Shown here: in pieces, positions 16,892 to 24,882 of the stretch
Layout of the letters: each line of letters begins with the position of its first letter
Position numbering within the stretch: the first letter of the stretch is position 1
Origin: Amycolatopsis japonica
Lineage (GTDB): Bacteria > Actinomycetota > Actinomycetes > Mycobacteriales > Pseudonocardiaceae
Assembly (NCBI RefSeq): GCF_000732925.1
Contig: NZ_CP008953.1
Coordinates: 1,550,001-1,614,000 of the forward strand
DNA length: 64,000 nucleotides
Direction: 5' to 3'
Position numbers and translations under genes: made by a program
Notes under the pieces: model-generated
The model's input: only the letters and a program-made list of their open reading frames with translations
What the model was told of the DNA's origin: nothing
Databases searched by the model: none

Positions 16892-18061
16892 TTGCCGTAC
16901 CACTTCACGCTCGACGACGTCGCCTTCCTGCGCTCCGGCGCGGGAAGCGCGGCGCTCGCCGCATGCTCGTCCCTGCCGCTGACCGACAAGACCCGCATCG
17001 CCGACGTCGCCGCCGTGCGCCGGATCGCCCCGGACCACGCGGCCGCCGTGCTGGAAACGGTGGTGCTGCGGCGGAAGTCGTCGGCCAAACTGGACTCCGC
17101 GGGTTCGTGGCTGTTCACCGGCGACGCCCTTCAACAGGCCAGCGCCACACTCGTCGCCCGGCACCGGGCTTCGCGGCTCGCCGGCCGCGACGTCCACGAC
17201 GTGACGTGTTCGGTCGGCGCGGACCTGGTCGAGATCGCCCGCGTCGCCGCGAAGGCGCTGGGTTCGGATCTGGACGAGGTCCGGCTGGCGATGGCGCGCC
17301 ACAACGCCGCCGAGGCCGGGGTTTCGCCCGCGTTGCTCCGGGCCGACGCGCTGCGGCCGGTCAGCCGGTCTTCGGTCGTCGTCGCCGACCCGGCCCGCCG
17401 CGACTCCGCCGGACGCCGGGCGTGGAAGCCCGGCGAATTCCTGCCACCGCTGGACGGCCTGGTCGAGGCGTATCCAGGCCGCGAACTCTCGGTGAAATGC
17501 GCGCCGGGGCTCGATTTCTCCATCGCGCCCTGGGCGGACGAGGTCGAACTGGTCTCCTTGGACGGTCAGGTCCGCGAGGCGTGCCTGTGGCGCGGCGTGG
17601 ATTCGACGGTGTCGCGCCGCGCGACGGTGTTGCGTTCGGACGGTGCACAGTGGACGGTCACCGACGCCGATCCCGACGAGATCCCCGTGCGCGAGCCGGG
17701 CGAATGGATCGTCGACCCCGACGGCGCCGTCGTCCGTGCCGGACTCGTGCGGCATTACGCCGCACGGCACGGTTTGTGGCAGCTCGACGAACGCATCGCG
17801 TACCTGACCGGCGACACTCCGCCGCCGGGAATCCGGGCGTTCCGGGTGTTCGAGCACGGACCGTACAGCGAGAAGAATCTTCGTGTACTGCTGAAAAAAC
17901 ACGATATCGGTCGACTGGAAATCCTCGTCCGCGGTCTCGATATAGACCCGGATGCCTTGCGGCGCAAGCTGAAACCTCGCGGAGGTGAAGAAGCTACTTT
18001 GGTTCTGACCAGAATCGGTCGTTCTGGAGTAGCGTTCCTTTGCCGCGCACAGCTGACGTGA
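16892..18061 (+). CDS. THUMP-like domain SAM methyltransferase
   Basis: This 389-residue protein matches an actinobacterial class I methyltransferase-like family with a C-terminal THUMP-like domain. The family is presumed to act on RNA. The SAM-binding strand is VHDVTCSVGADLVEIARVA, and the catalytic-type segment is VVADPARRDSAGRR. The THUMP-like part covers about residues 300-389. The only start close to the upstream stop is a TTG at 16892, one nucleotide after the TAG, which suggests reinitiation. The acid phosphatase gene follows with its ribosome site on this stop codon. Confidence 0.8.
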   Translation: MPYHFTLDDVAFLRSGAGSAALAACSSLPLTDKTRIADVAAVRRIAPDHAAAVLETVVLRRKSSAKLDSAGSWLFTGDALQQASATLVARHRASRLAGRDVHDVTCSVGADLVEIARVAAKALGSDLDEVRLAMARHNAAEAGVSPALLRADALRPVSRSSVVVADPARRDSAGRRAWKPGEFLPPLDGLVEAYPGRELSVKCAPGLDFSIAPWADEVELVSLDGQVREACLWRGVDSTVSRRATVLRSDGAQWTVTDADPDEIPVREPGEWIVDPDGAVVRAGLVRHYAARHGLWQLDERIAYLTGDTPPPGIRAFRVFEHGPYSEKNLRVLLKKHDIGRLEILVRGLDIDPDALRRKLKPRGGEEATLVLTRIGRSGVAFLCRAQLT

Positions 18062-18072
18062 GGAGCATTTCC

Positions 18073-18837
18073 ATGAGCCGGTTCACCGGTCTGTTGAAAC
18101 TGGCCGCCGCCGCGGCCGCCGGAGCCGTCCTCGCGGGCGGCGCCACCGCCGTCGCGAACACCGACGACGCCACCTGGCGGCGCGGTCACGAGCCCGCGAA
18201 CATCGGCCAGGTCAAACTCGACGTGAAGGCCTACTACGGCGACGTCGTCGGCAGCGACGGCAAGCACGGGTACTCCGAGGGCAGCCGGTTCGTCTCCGAC
18301 ACCAAGCGCCAAGTCGAAGACGCCAAGCGCTATCTCACGCGCAGGCTGGACCGCGGCGTGAAGAACCCCGCCGTCGTGTTCGACGTCGACGACACCGCCG
18401 AAGTCACCTACGGCTGGGAAGCGGACAACGACTTCGGCTTCGACCCGAAGAAGCAGCAGGAAGCGATCGACAAGGGCACGTTCGTCGCGAACAAGCCGGT
18501 GCTGGAACTGGCGAACTGGGCCGCGCAGCGCGGCGTGAAGATCTACTTCCTGACCGGGCGCAACGAGTTCCAGGGCCCGCAGTCGCTCAAGAACCTCGCG
18601 AACGAGGGCTACCCGGCGCCGGCGGGGGCGTTCTTCAAGCCGAAGACCACCGCGCCGGACTACCTGCCGTGCGGGCTGACCTGCACCACCGTCCAGTACA
18701 AGGCGGGCACGCGGAAGCACATCGCCTCGACCGGGGCGACCATCCTGGCCAACTTCGGCGACCAGTTCAGCGACCTCGAAGGCGGATACGCCGAATTCCC
18801 GGTCAAGCTGCCGAATCCGATGTACTACCTGCCCTGA
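18073..18837 (+). CDS. Secreted HAD-family acid phosphatase
   Basis: This 254-residue exported phosphomonoesterase is of the HAD IIIB (plant/bacterial acid phosphatase) type. A signal peptide covers residues 1-32 (AAAAAAAGAVLAGG). The nucleophile motif is VFDVDDTAEVTYGWE, motif II is FLTGRNE, and the acidic motif is NFGDQFSDLEGG. Two Cys (CGLTC) probably form a disulfide. The ATG at 18073 has AGGAG at 18061-18065, overlapping the preceding stop, so it may belong to the same operon. The substrate is unknown. Confidence 0.88.
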   Translation: MSRFTGLLKLAAAAAAGAVLAGGATAVANTDDATWRRGHEPANIGQVKLDVKAYYGDVVGSDGKHGYSEGSRFVSDTKRQVEDAKRYLTRRLDRGVKNPAVVFDVDDTAEVTYGWEADNDFGFDPKKQQEAIDKGTFVANKPVLELANWAAQRGVKIYFLTGRNEFQGPQSLKNLANEGYPAPAGAFFKPKTTAPDYLPCGLTCTTVQYKAGTRKHIASTGATILANFGDQFSDLEGGYAEFPVKLPNPMYYLP

Positions 18838-18874
18838 CGGGAATATCCGCACGTTCGGCGTCGCTGTGCCCGGT

Positions 18875-19249
18875 ATGTCTGACAAAAAGGTGTTGAAGCC
18901 CAGCGCGGACCACCCGATCACGGTGGCGCCGAACGAGGCGCGAGTGGTCGTCACGATCGGCGGCAAGGTCGTGGCGGACAGCGCGAACGCGCTCACCCTG
19001 CGGGAGGCGAACTACCCGCCCGCGCAGTACATCCCGCGTGCCGACGTCGACTTCGACCTGCTGGAGCGGACGGACCACTCGACGTACTGCCCGTTCAAGG
19101 GCGACGCGTCGTACTACAGCATCCGCACCGGCGACGGCCTCGCCGAGAACGCCGTCTGGACCTACGAGGCGCCGCACGACGCGGTCGCCGAGATCAAGGA
19201 CCACGTGGCGTTCTACCCGACGAAGGTCGACTCGATCGAAGAGCGCTGA
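18875..19249 (+). CDS. DUF427 domain protein
   Basis: This 124-residue beta-rich protein matches DUF427. Typical marks are RVVVTIGGKVVADS, YPPAQYIPRADVD, STYCPFKGDASYY and YEAPHDAVAEIKDHVAFYP. The function of the family is not known. The ATG at 18875 gives the usual N terminus; a GTG at 18866 is in frame. There is no clear ribosome-binding site. The gene is 37 nt from the phosphatase and 5 nt from the convergent gene at 19255. Confidence 0.85.
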   Translation: MSDKKVLKPSADHPITVAPNEARVVVTIGGKVVADSANALTLREANYPPAQYIPRADVDFDLLERTDHSTYCPFKGDASYYSIRTGDGLAENAVWTYEAPHDAVAEIKDHVAFYPTKVDSIEER

Positions 19250-19254
19250 CCCGC

Positions 19255-19974
19255 TCACGGGAGCTGGTTGATCCGGTCCCCGTCGGCCGCGAGCGAGGTG
19301 TCGGACTCGATGCGCCAGGCCTCCAGGCCCGGCGCGTCCAGCAGTGCGTCGATCAGGGCCTCGTCACCCGCGACGAGGGTCGAGTCGAAGTCGACCTCGG
19401 TGGCGACGCACCACGCGCGGTCGTCCGGCCAGAACAGGTTGGGCGACTGCGCCTCGAACCAGTTCGGCCGGGGCCGCCAGCCGAGTTCGGTCGCGGCCGT
19501 CAGCGGCCCGTGGAACAGCAGGTAGTCCCGGCCGGGATGGCGCAGGCGAGGCGCGGCGAGGTGTTCGCGCGACAGCGTCGCCTCGTCGGCCCAGCCGTAG
19601 CCTTCCCAAAGGCAGAACCAGCCGTTCAGTGTGCTCGTGTGCCGGCCGAGCACGGCCAGCAGCGCGGTGAGGCTGTGTGACGGCAGCGAGCCCCGGTCCG
19701 GCGGGGAGCCCCGCCAGAGCGAGCCGGTGAGATTCACCGGATCCGGGGAGCCGACGAGCGCGTGCCACTGCATGGCGGCATGGGCCCGGCGCCCCGTCTC
19801 GGCCGCGGCTTCGCGCCAGCTCGCCCAGCCGCCGCGATCACGCTCGGCGGGATGGCAGACACGTGCGTACGCGGCGTAGCCACGCGGAACCGTGCGGCCC
19901 GCCGCGCCGAACGCCCCACCGAGCCTGGGGGAGATCCACTCGGCGGGGGACGGGTCGAGCACCGGCAGCAGCAC
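19255..19974 (-). CDS. Hypothetical protein
   Basis: I do not recognise this 239-residue soluble protein. It is rich in Trp and Arg, with segments such as FCLWEGYGWADEA, YLLFHGPLTAA and AWCVATEVDFDSTLVAG. These read like a real conserved actinobacterial protein and not a shadow frame. It has no signal peptide or membrane segment. The GTG at 19972-19974 is chosen because it is the furthest upstream that leaves room for a divergent promoter; no ribosome site is evident. Confidence 0.65.
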   Translation of the reverse strand: MLLPVLDPSPAEWISPRLGGAFGAAGRTVPRGYAAYARVCHPAERDRGGWASWREAAAETGRRAHAAMQWHALVGSPDPVNLTGSLWRGSPPDRGSLPSHSLTALLAVLGRHTSTLNGWFCLWEGYGWADEATLSREHLAAPRLRHPGRDYLLFHGPLTAATELGWRPRPNWFEAQSPNLFWPDDRAWCVATEVDFDSTLVAGDEALIDALLDAPGLEAWRIESDTSLAADGDRINQLP

Positions 19975-19999
19975 GACGGCAAGTCTTCAGCAAGATCAA

Positions 20000-20818
20000 G
20001 TGAAGCGCATCTTGTCGGTGGCCGGGGGCATACTGCCGGACGTGGGTGTTCCGCTGCGTCGACGGTCAGGTCGCTCGGTGTACCGCGAAAGCAGGCCGGT
20101 CGCGGCGGTGGCCGGCGTCGTCGAGAGCGTCTGGACGGGCTTGGTGGGCTGCCGTCGTCCGCTGAGGGTGTTCCCGGACGGCTGTGTCGATCTCGTCTGG
20201 GACGGGACGGTGCTGGCCGCGGTCACCACGGTGCGCGGGGTGCTGCGGCACGAGCTGCCGTCGGTGGTGTGGACCGCCGGGCTCCGCCTGCGGTGCGGCG
20301 TCGGCGGTGCGGTGCTGGGCCTGCCGATGACGGAGCTTTCCGCGGGCGCCACCCCGTTGCGTGACCTGTGGGCCGCCCAGGCTCGTCGTGCGGAGTCCGA
20401 GCTGGCCGGATGCGGGACGCCCGGCGAGGCGCGGTCGGTGTTGGAAGCGTTGGTCGCCGAGAGGCTCCGGGATGTCGAGGTGGACGGGCTGTCGATCGCG
20501 GCCGCTCGCGCGTTGAGCGCGCCCGGCGCCCGCACTGATCGGGTAGCGGCTCGGCTGGGCGTCAGCGAGCGCGGCCTTCGGCGGCATGTCCGGCACGACG
20601 TCGGCGTCGGCCCCAAGGCGTTGCAGCGGGTGCTGCGATTCCACGGTTTCCTGAAGCGGGTCGAGGCCGTGGCGCGCGACCAGGCGTCGCTCGCCGACGT
20701 CGCCGCCGATGTGGGCTACGCGGATCAGTCCCATCTCGGGCGGGAATGCCGCCGTCTGTCGGGCGCTTCCCCCGGCGCGCTCGTGCGGTCCTGGACTGGC
20801 CGAAACGTTCCAGACTGA
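20000..20818 (+). CDS. AraC-family transcriptional regulator
   Basis: This 272-residue regulator has an N-terminal ligand-type domain (RVFPDGCVDLVWDG, as in AraC proteins with the DUF6597-like domain) and a C-terminal double helix-turn-helix. The first HTH is DRVAARLGVSERGLRRHV; the second is ADVAADVGYADQSHLGREC. The start is uncertain: GTG codons at 20000, 20018 and 20042 are all in frame without a good ribosome site. The gene lies divergent from 19255-19974, only 25 nt away, and may control it or the thioesterase downstream. Confidence 0.85.
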   Translation: MKRILSVAGGILPDVGVPLRRRSGRSVYRESRPVAAVAGVVESVWTGLVGCRRPLRVFPDGCVDLVWDGTVLAAVTTVRGVLRHELPSVVWTAGLRLRCGVGGAVLGLPMTELSAGATPLRDLWAAQARRAESELAGCGTPGEARSVLEALVAERLRDVEVDGLSIAAARALSAPGARTDRVAARLGVSERGLRRHVRHDVGVGPKALQRVLRFHGFLKRVEAVARDQASLADVAADVGYADQSHLGRECRRLSGASPGALVRSWTGRNVPD

Positions 20819-20846
20819 GGCGGCCCGCCGAAGCGAAGATCGGGAA

Positions 20847-21272
20847 GTGCTCGAACCTTTCCGCGTCACCATCGACATCCGTACGGACGATCTCGACCTC
20901 AACGGCCACGTCCGCGGCCCCGCCTACCTCGCGTACGCCGATCACGCGCGCTGGGAATGCGTTTGGGCGGCCGGGGTGGACCCGCTGGCCTTGAAGGCGG
21001 GGAACCTCGGCCCGGTCAACCTCGAAACGACGATCCGCTTCCGCCGCGAGCTTCGTGCCCGCGCGCGGATCGACGTCCTGACCCGGTTCGTCTGGGAGCC
21101 GGGCAAGGTGTCCCGGGTCGACCAGGAGTTCGTGGCGCCGGACGGTGCCGTCGTGGCCGAGGTCGAAAGTGTCTCCGGACTGCTGGATCTCGAGTCGCGG
21201 CGCCTGGTCCCGGAGCCGGGACGGTATTGGCGGAAATACGCCTCACGGCCGGAGGTCCTGGGCTTGCCGTGA
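20847..21272 (+). CDS. Hotdog-fold acyl-CoA thioesterase-like protein
   Basis: This 141-residue protein has the 4HBT-type opening FRVTIDIRTDDLDLNGHVRG, with the conserved D-x-N-G-H catalytic or binding loop, then YLAYADHARWE and the long strand IDVLTRFVWEPGKVSRV. These enzymes cleave acyl-CoA thioesters. The GTG at 20847 gives the normal family start and lies 28 nt after the AraC gene. Its 3' end overlaps the convergent acetyltransferase gene by 30 nt. The substrate cannot be told from the sequence. Confidence 0.8.
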   Translation: MLEPFRVTIDIRTDDLDLNGHVRGPAYLAYADHARWECVWAAGVDPLALKAGNLGPVNLETTIRFRRELRARARIDVLTRFVWEPGKVSRVDQEFVAPDGAVVAEVESVSGLLDLESRRLVPEPGRYWRKYASRPEVLGLP

Positions 21273-21710
21273 CTCGGTCACCCGCTTTTCGTAGAGGCTG
21301 GTGGGCCATTTCGCTTCAGGCGGGTCCGCGACGTGCTCGAATCCCGCGCGCTCGTAGTACCCGCGCAACGCCGGGTTGTCCCTCGTGGTCGCCACGCGGA
21401 CGAAGGTCTTGTGGTGAGCCGCGGCCTTCTCGCCGACCCAGCCGACGATCCGGATCCCGAGCCCGGCCGCTTCCCGCGCCACCGCGAGGCGGCCCAGATA
21501 GTAGGCCGGTTCCGTGGTTTCGCCCCAGAGCCCGGGATCCGCCTCGGCCACCGCACAGGTCGCGACCGGCCCGCCGGGCCCGACGATCAGCAGCGCCTCA
21601 CCCACCCGGATCTGGTGCCGCACGGAAGCCACGGGAAAGCGTTGCGGCCATTGGTGAATCCCGCGCGTGGCCAGCCAGGCCGCGGCTTCGGCGAGAAGAT
21701 CGAGGACCAC
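21243..21710 (-). CDS. GNAT N-acetyltransferase, start unclear
   Basis: This GNAT-family enzyme has the acetyl-CoA loop region YLGRLAVAREAAGLGIRIV and the C-terminal NPALRGYYERAGFEHV. The first canonical start in frame is the GTG at 21708-21710 (155 residues). Coding similarity clearly continues upstream through ATIRPARAGEDD (to about 21750), the normal beginning of such proteins. No ATG, GTG or TTG lies in that frame before it runs into the divergent gene at 21814. A rare start such as ATC, or a recent loss of the start codon, is possible. The acetyl acceptor is unknown. Confidence 0.7.
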   Translation of the reverse strand: MVLDLLAEAAAWLATRGIHQWPQRFPVASVRHQIRVGEALLIVGPGGPVATCAVAEADPGLWGETTEPAYYLGRLAVAREAAGLGIRIVGWVGEKAAAHHKTFVRVATTRDNPALRGYYERAGFEHVADPPEAKWPTSLYEKRVTESRQAQDLRP

Positions 21711-21813
21711 GTCGTCCTCGCCCGCCCGCGCAGGGCGGATGGTGGCCTCCGGGGTGAGCGGCTCGGGACCGGCGAGGATCGGCCTGCCCCGATGATGCCC
21801 CGGCGGTGGTTGG

Positions 21814-22701
21814 ATGACCGTCGTGGTCGACGAGAACCTCGTACGGAAGCTGATCGCGGCACAGTTCCCCCGATGGGCCGGGCAGGCGATCGAACGATGG
21901 CCCTCCGATGGCACGGTCAACGCCATGTTCCGGCTGGGCGACGACCTGGTCGTGCGGTTGCCCCTGACCAAGAGCGGCGCGAAGGACATCGCATTGGAAC
22001 AGAAGTGGCTGCCCCGGCTCGCCCCGAAGCTGCCCACGCCGATCCCGGAGGTACTCGGGGCAGGAGTGCCCGCCGACGGATACCCGTGGCCGTGGTCGGT
22101 GTACCGCTGGCTGCCCGGCGAGAACCCGCGGCCGGAAGCACTCGGCTCGCCCGTGCCGCTGGCCGAAGACCTGGCGGAGTTCGTGCTCGCGATGCGCCGT
22201 GTCCCGCCGGTACCCGCGCCTTCTCTCGCGCACCGTGGCGGACCGCTCGCGACGTTGGACGCGGAGACCCGGTCGGCGATCGAGAGCCTCCGCACGATTC
22301 CGGAAGAGAACGTCGACTGCGACGCCGTCCTCGCGCTTTGGGAGGAGGCTTTGCGGATCCCCGTGTGGGAGGAGCCGGCGGTGTGGCTGCACGCCGATCT
22401 GATGCCGGGCAATCTGCTGGTGGATGGTGGCCGCCTTTCCGCGGTGATCGACTTCGGTTGCCTGGGTGTGGGCGATCCGGCCTGCGACCTGTTCCCGGCG
22501 TGGAACCTGTTGCCCGCCGACGCGAGAGGCGTCTTCCGGGAGGCGCTGGGCGTGGACGACGCGACCTGGAGCCGCGGCCGCGGCCGGACACTTTCGCAGG
22601 CGCTGATCGCGCTGCCGTACTACCGCACGATCAACGAGGCCATGGCGGGCAACGCGCGGCACGTGATCCGGGCCGTGCTGGAGGAGGTGGGGTGGGCATG
22701 A
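21814..22701 (+). CDS. APH-family phosphotransferase
   Basis: This 295-residue kinase has the aminoglycoside-phosphotransferase/choline-kinase fold. The nucleotide-binding lobe begins near LDDLVVRLPLTKSG-type strands (here GDDLVVRLPLTKSG). The catalytic loop is WLHADLMPGNLLV (about residue 193) and the metal site AVIDFGCLGVGDPACDL. Family members phosphorylate aminoglycosides, sugars or macrolides; the substrate here cannot be assigned. The start is the ATG at 21814. The GNAT gene downstream overlaps the stop by four bases (ATGA), so the two modifying enzymes are coupled. Confidence 0.88.
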   Translation: MTVVVDENLVRKLIAAQFPRWAGQAIERWPSDGTVNAMFRLGDDLVVRLPLTKSGAKDIALEQKWLPRLAPKLPTPIPEVLGAGVPADGYPWPWSVYRWLPGENPRPEALGSPVPLAEDLAEFVLAMRRVPPVPAPSLAHRGGPLATLDAETRSAIESLRTIPEENVDCDAVLALWEEALRIPVWEEPAVWLHADLMPGNLLVDGGRLSAVIDFGCLGVGDPACDLFPAWNLLPADARGVFREALGVDDATWSRGRGRTLSQALIALPYYRTINEAMAGNARHVIRAVLEEVGWA

Positions 22702-23162
22702 CTCTCCGACTGGCCGAGGTGACGGCCGCCGACTTCGACGCCGCGATCGATCTGAAGGTCCACCCGGCGCAAGAGCATCTGGTCGCGCCGGTCGTGAAGT
22801 CTCTTGCCGAGGCATTCGTGTATCCCGGTATCGCTTGGCCACGCCTCATTTTCGACGGCGACCGGCTGGTGGGGTTCCTCATGGCCTTCCTGGACATCGA
22901 CTTCGCGGGCGACGGCACGGGCACCGACATCCGCTCCGGTCTGTGGCGCCTCAACATCGCGGCAGGCGAGCAGGGCCGGGGCTACGGCCGTTTCGCGGTC
23001 GAGGCCGTGGCCGCCGAGATCCGCCGCCGGGGCGGAAACCGCCTCACCGCCACCTGGCATTCCGGCGAGGACGGTCCCGAGCGCTTCTACCTCAGGCTCG
23101 GCTTCCGGTTGACGGGAGAGATGAGCGGAGACCAGGTGGTCGGAGAGCTGGCGTTGGATTAG
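22698..23162 (+). CDS. GNAT N-acetyltransferase
   Basis: This 154-residue acetyltransferase resembles polyamine or small-molecule GNATs. Marks are RLVGFLMAFLDID, LWRLNIAAGEQGRGYGRFAV (the acetyl-CoA R/QxxGxG/A loop) and FYLRLGFRLTGE. The ATG at 22698 overlaps the kinase stop (ATGA) with GGAGG upstream. Pairing of a GNAT with an APH-type kinase suggests modification of the same class of small amine-bearing molecules (inference). Confidence 0.85.
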   Translation: MTLRLAEVTAADFDAAIDLKVHPAQEHLVAPVVKSLAEAFVYPGIAWPRLIFDGDRLVGFLMAFLDIDFAGDGTGTDIRSGLWRLNIAAGEQGRGYGRFAVEAVAAEIRRRGGNRLTATWHSGEDGPERFYLRLGFRLTGEMSGDQVVGELALD

Positions 23163-23251
23163 GAGTGCCTGATCGGTGGGCAGGGACGAACCCCGGCCGT
23201 GAGTTCTCAAGGTGGCCGGCTGTTCGGTCTCGGAAGCTTCGCGAGGTCGGC

Positions 23252-24508
23252 CTATGTCCTGAGGTGCATGGTGTTCCTCCTTGGCGTTCCGGTCGGGTCG
23301 AGGTAGGCGGGTGGGGTGAATTCGGGTAGGCCGTCTTGGGCGATCTGGACTTTCCATTCGCTGCGGTGGATGAGTCGGTGGTGCTTGGTGCACAGGAGTA
23401 CGAGGTTGTCGATTTTGGTTTCGCCGTGGTGTCGCCAGAAAACAATGTGATGAGCCGTGCACCGGGGGACGGGCATGTCGCAGCCGGGGAACGCGCAGCC
23501 TCCGTCCCGGAGGGTGAGCGCGTATTTCTGCGCCAGCGACACGGTGCGTTTGGAGCGGCCGATGTCCAGTGGTTCGCCCGCCGTCCCGAGGACACCGGGT
23601 CGGACACGGGCATCGCAGGCAAGGATCCGGGCGTCGGTCGCACTGATCGGGCCGACCAGATCCAGGTGGGCTTCACCGATGTCCCGGATCAGGTCGTCGT
23701 AGGACATGGTGATGAGGATGTGGGTGGCTTCGCCTGCTTGGCCGGGGAGGTTCCGGCTGGTGGTCTTCAGGCGGACGTAGTCGGTGAAGGCGTCGCCGTA
23801 GCGTTCGTCCTGAGTGCGAGAGTCCCGGACTCCGTCGATGGCCTTGTGCGGCTTGGCCATCGGATCCAGATCGGACTTCAACCGCGCGTAGGTTTCCAGG
23901 TCGAGCCTGGCTTTCAAACCGAGTGACCCGTCGCGGTGCTTGACGAACCGCAGCTCCGGCCGGGTCTCCTTCGGGTCCTCGTTGCGGGGTTCTTTCCCAT
24001 CGGGGTCGAGTTCGTCCAGCAGACGGCGTCCGGCGCGGGCGATCTGGCGTGGTCCCGCATGTCTGGCCAGTTCGACGAGGATCTTCTCCCCAGCTCGCAC
24101 GTCCGCTTCGGGCACGCTCGACGGGATCCGGGTGAGGGTCTTGATGATGGCGTCGATCTGGCCGCCGCCGATCGTGCCCTCCGCGGCAGCCTCGGCAGTG
24201 AGCGGCGCCAGGGGCGGTTCGGGGTCGCCACCGATCGACGGACCGGCATGTAGAGCCAGGACGCGGTCGGCGCGGGCGGCGGCTTCCTTGTCAGAGACCA
24301 AGAAGTCTTCGAGTATCAGCCCAGCCAGCGCCGAATGACCGCTACAGCCACGGATCCCCCGGGAATTGATCTCAGCGAGGATCGCGTTCTGTTCGGCATC
24401 CAGTTGGCGCTTAAGAACTTCGAGTTCCTGTTTGCGGGCGTGCAGCGTCGCCGTGTCGACGCGCCACCACTCGGCGGGCGTCGTCTCGGGTCTGCTGTCG
24501 TTGAACAC
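23252..24508 (-). CDS. DUF222/HNH endonuclease (13E12-repeat type)
   Basis: This 418-residue protein has a DUF222 region (about residues 10-280) followed by an HNH nuclease domain with GCAFPGCD, CTAHHIVFW and LLCTKHHRLIHR; the two Cys pairs and the HH motif are intact. The family is repeated in many copies in actinobacteria and is often linked to mobile DNA. The coding sequence is visibly lower in GC than its neighbours, and an AT-rich tract (24540-24567) lies upstream, pointing to acquired DNA. The start is the GTG at 24506-24508. No flanking repeats or integrase are present. Confidence 0.88.
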   Translation of the reverse strand: MFNDSRPETTPAEWWRVDTATLHARKQELEVLKRQLDAEQNAILAEINSRGIRGCSGHSALAGLILEDFLVSDKEAAARADRVLALHAGPSIGGDPEPPLAPLTAEAAAEGTIGGGQIDAIIKTLTRIPSSVPEADVRAGEKILVELARHAGPRQIARAGRRLLDELDPDGKEPRNEDPKETRPELRFVKHRDGSLGLKARLDLETYARLKSDLDPMAKPHKAIDGVRDSRTQDERYGDAFTDYVRLKTTSRNLPGQAGEATHILITMSYDDLIRDIGEAHLDLVGPISATDARILACDARVRPGVLGTAGEPLDIGRSKRTVSLAQKYALTLRDGGCAFPGCDMPVPRCTAHHIVFWRHHGETKIDNLVLLCTKHHRLIHRSEWKVQIAQDGLPEFTPPAYLDPTGTPRRNTMHLRT

Positions 24509-24607
24509 AAGATCAACGCTACGCCGATTCGAACACCTGTGCTATAGCGTATTCAGACTATATCGAAAGGTGTAGGGCGCCTAAGGTAATGCGGAGGGCG
24601 TGAGTGG

Positions 24608-24631
24608 CCGCATTTAGTCGACTAAATGCGG
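24608..24631. repeat. Perfect 24-bp palindrome, GCATTTAGTC family
   Basis: CCGCATTTAGTC is followed directly by its complement, with no loop. The same core (GCATTTAGTC or its complement) forms the inverted repeat at 58572-58621. It lies in the 374-nt gap upstream of both the HNH gene and the nitroreductase fusion. I see no other gene in that gap. Confidence 0.8.
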
Positions 24632-24882
24632 CGGGGGAGAGCAAGGTGGGTGCGCGTCGGCTGCGGCCCGTGCTAACGTCGTCGCTGAGCCCCGTATGGG
24701 CCTACGCATGGAGGTAGCGGCTACTCGGCCACCAGAGACCGGCACACACCGTCTCTCCTTTCACTCATCCCCGCGTCGTGGGATGACGCCTCCATGTGGT
24801 GCGCCCGAAAACGGGCGTATGTGTGCTCCTCCAGTGACTGTTCCGCGCCCTCCTGTCGACACGGCGATGGGAAAGGAACGCA

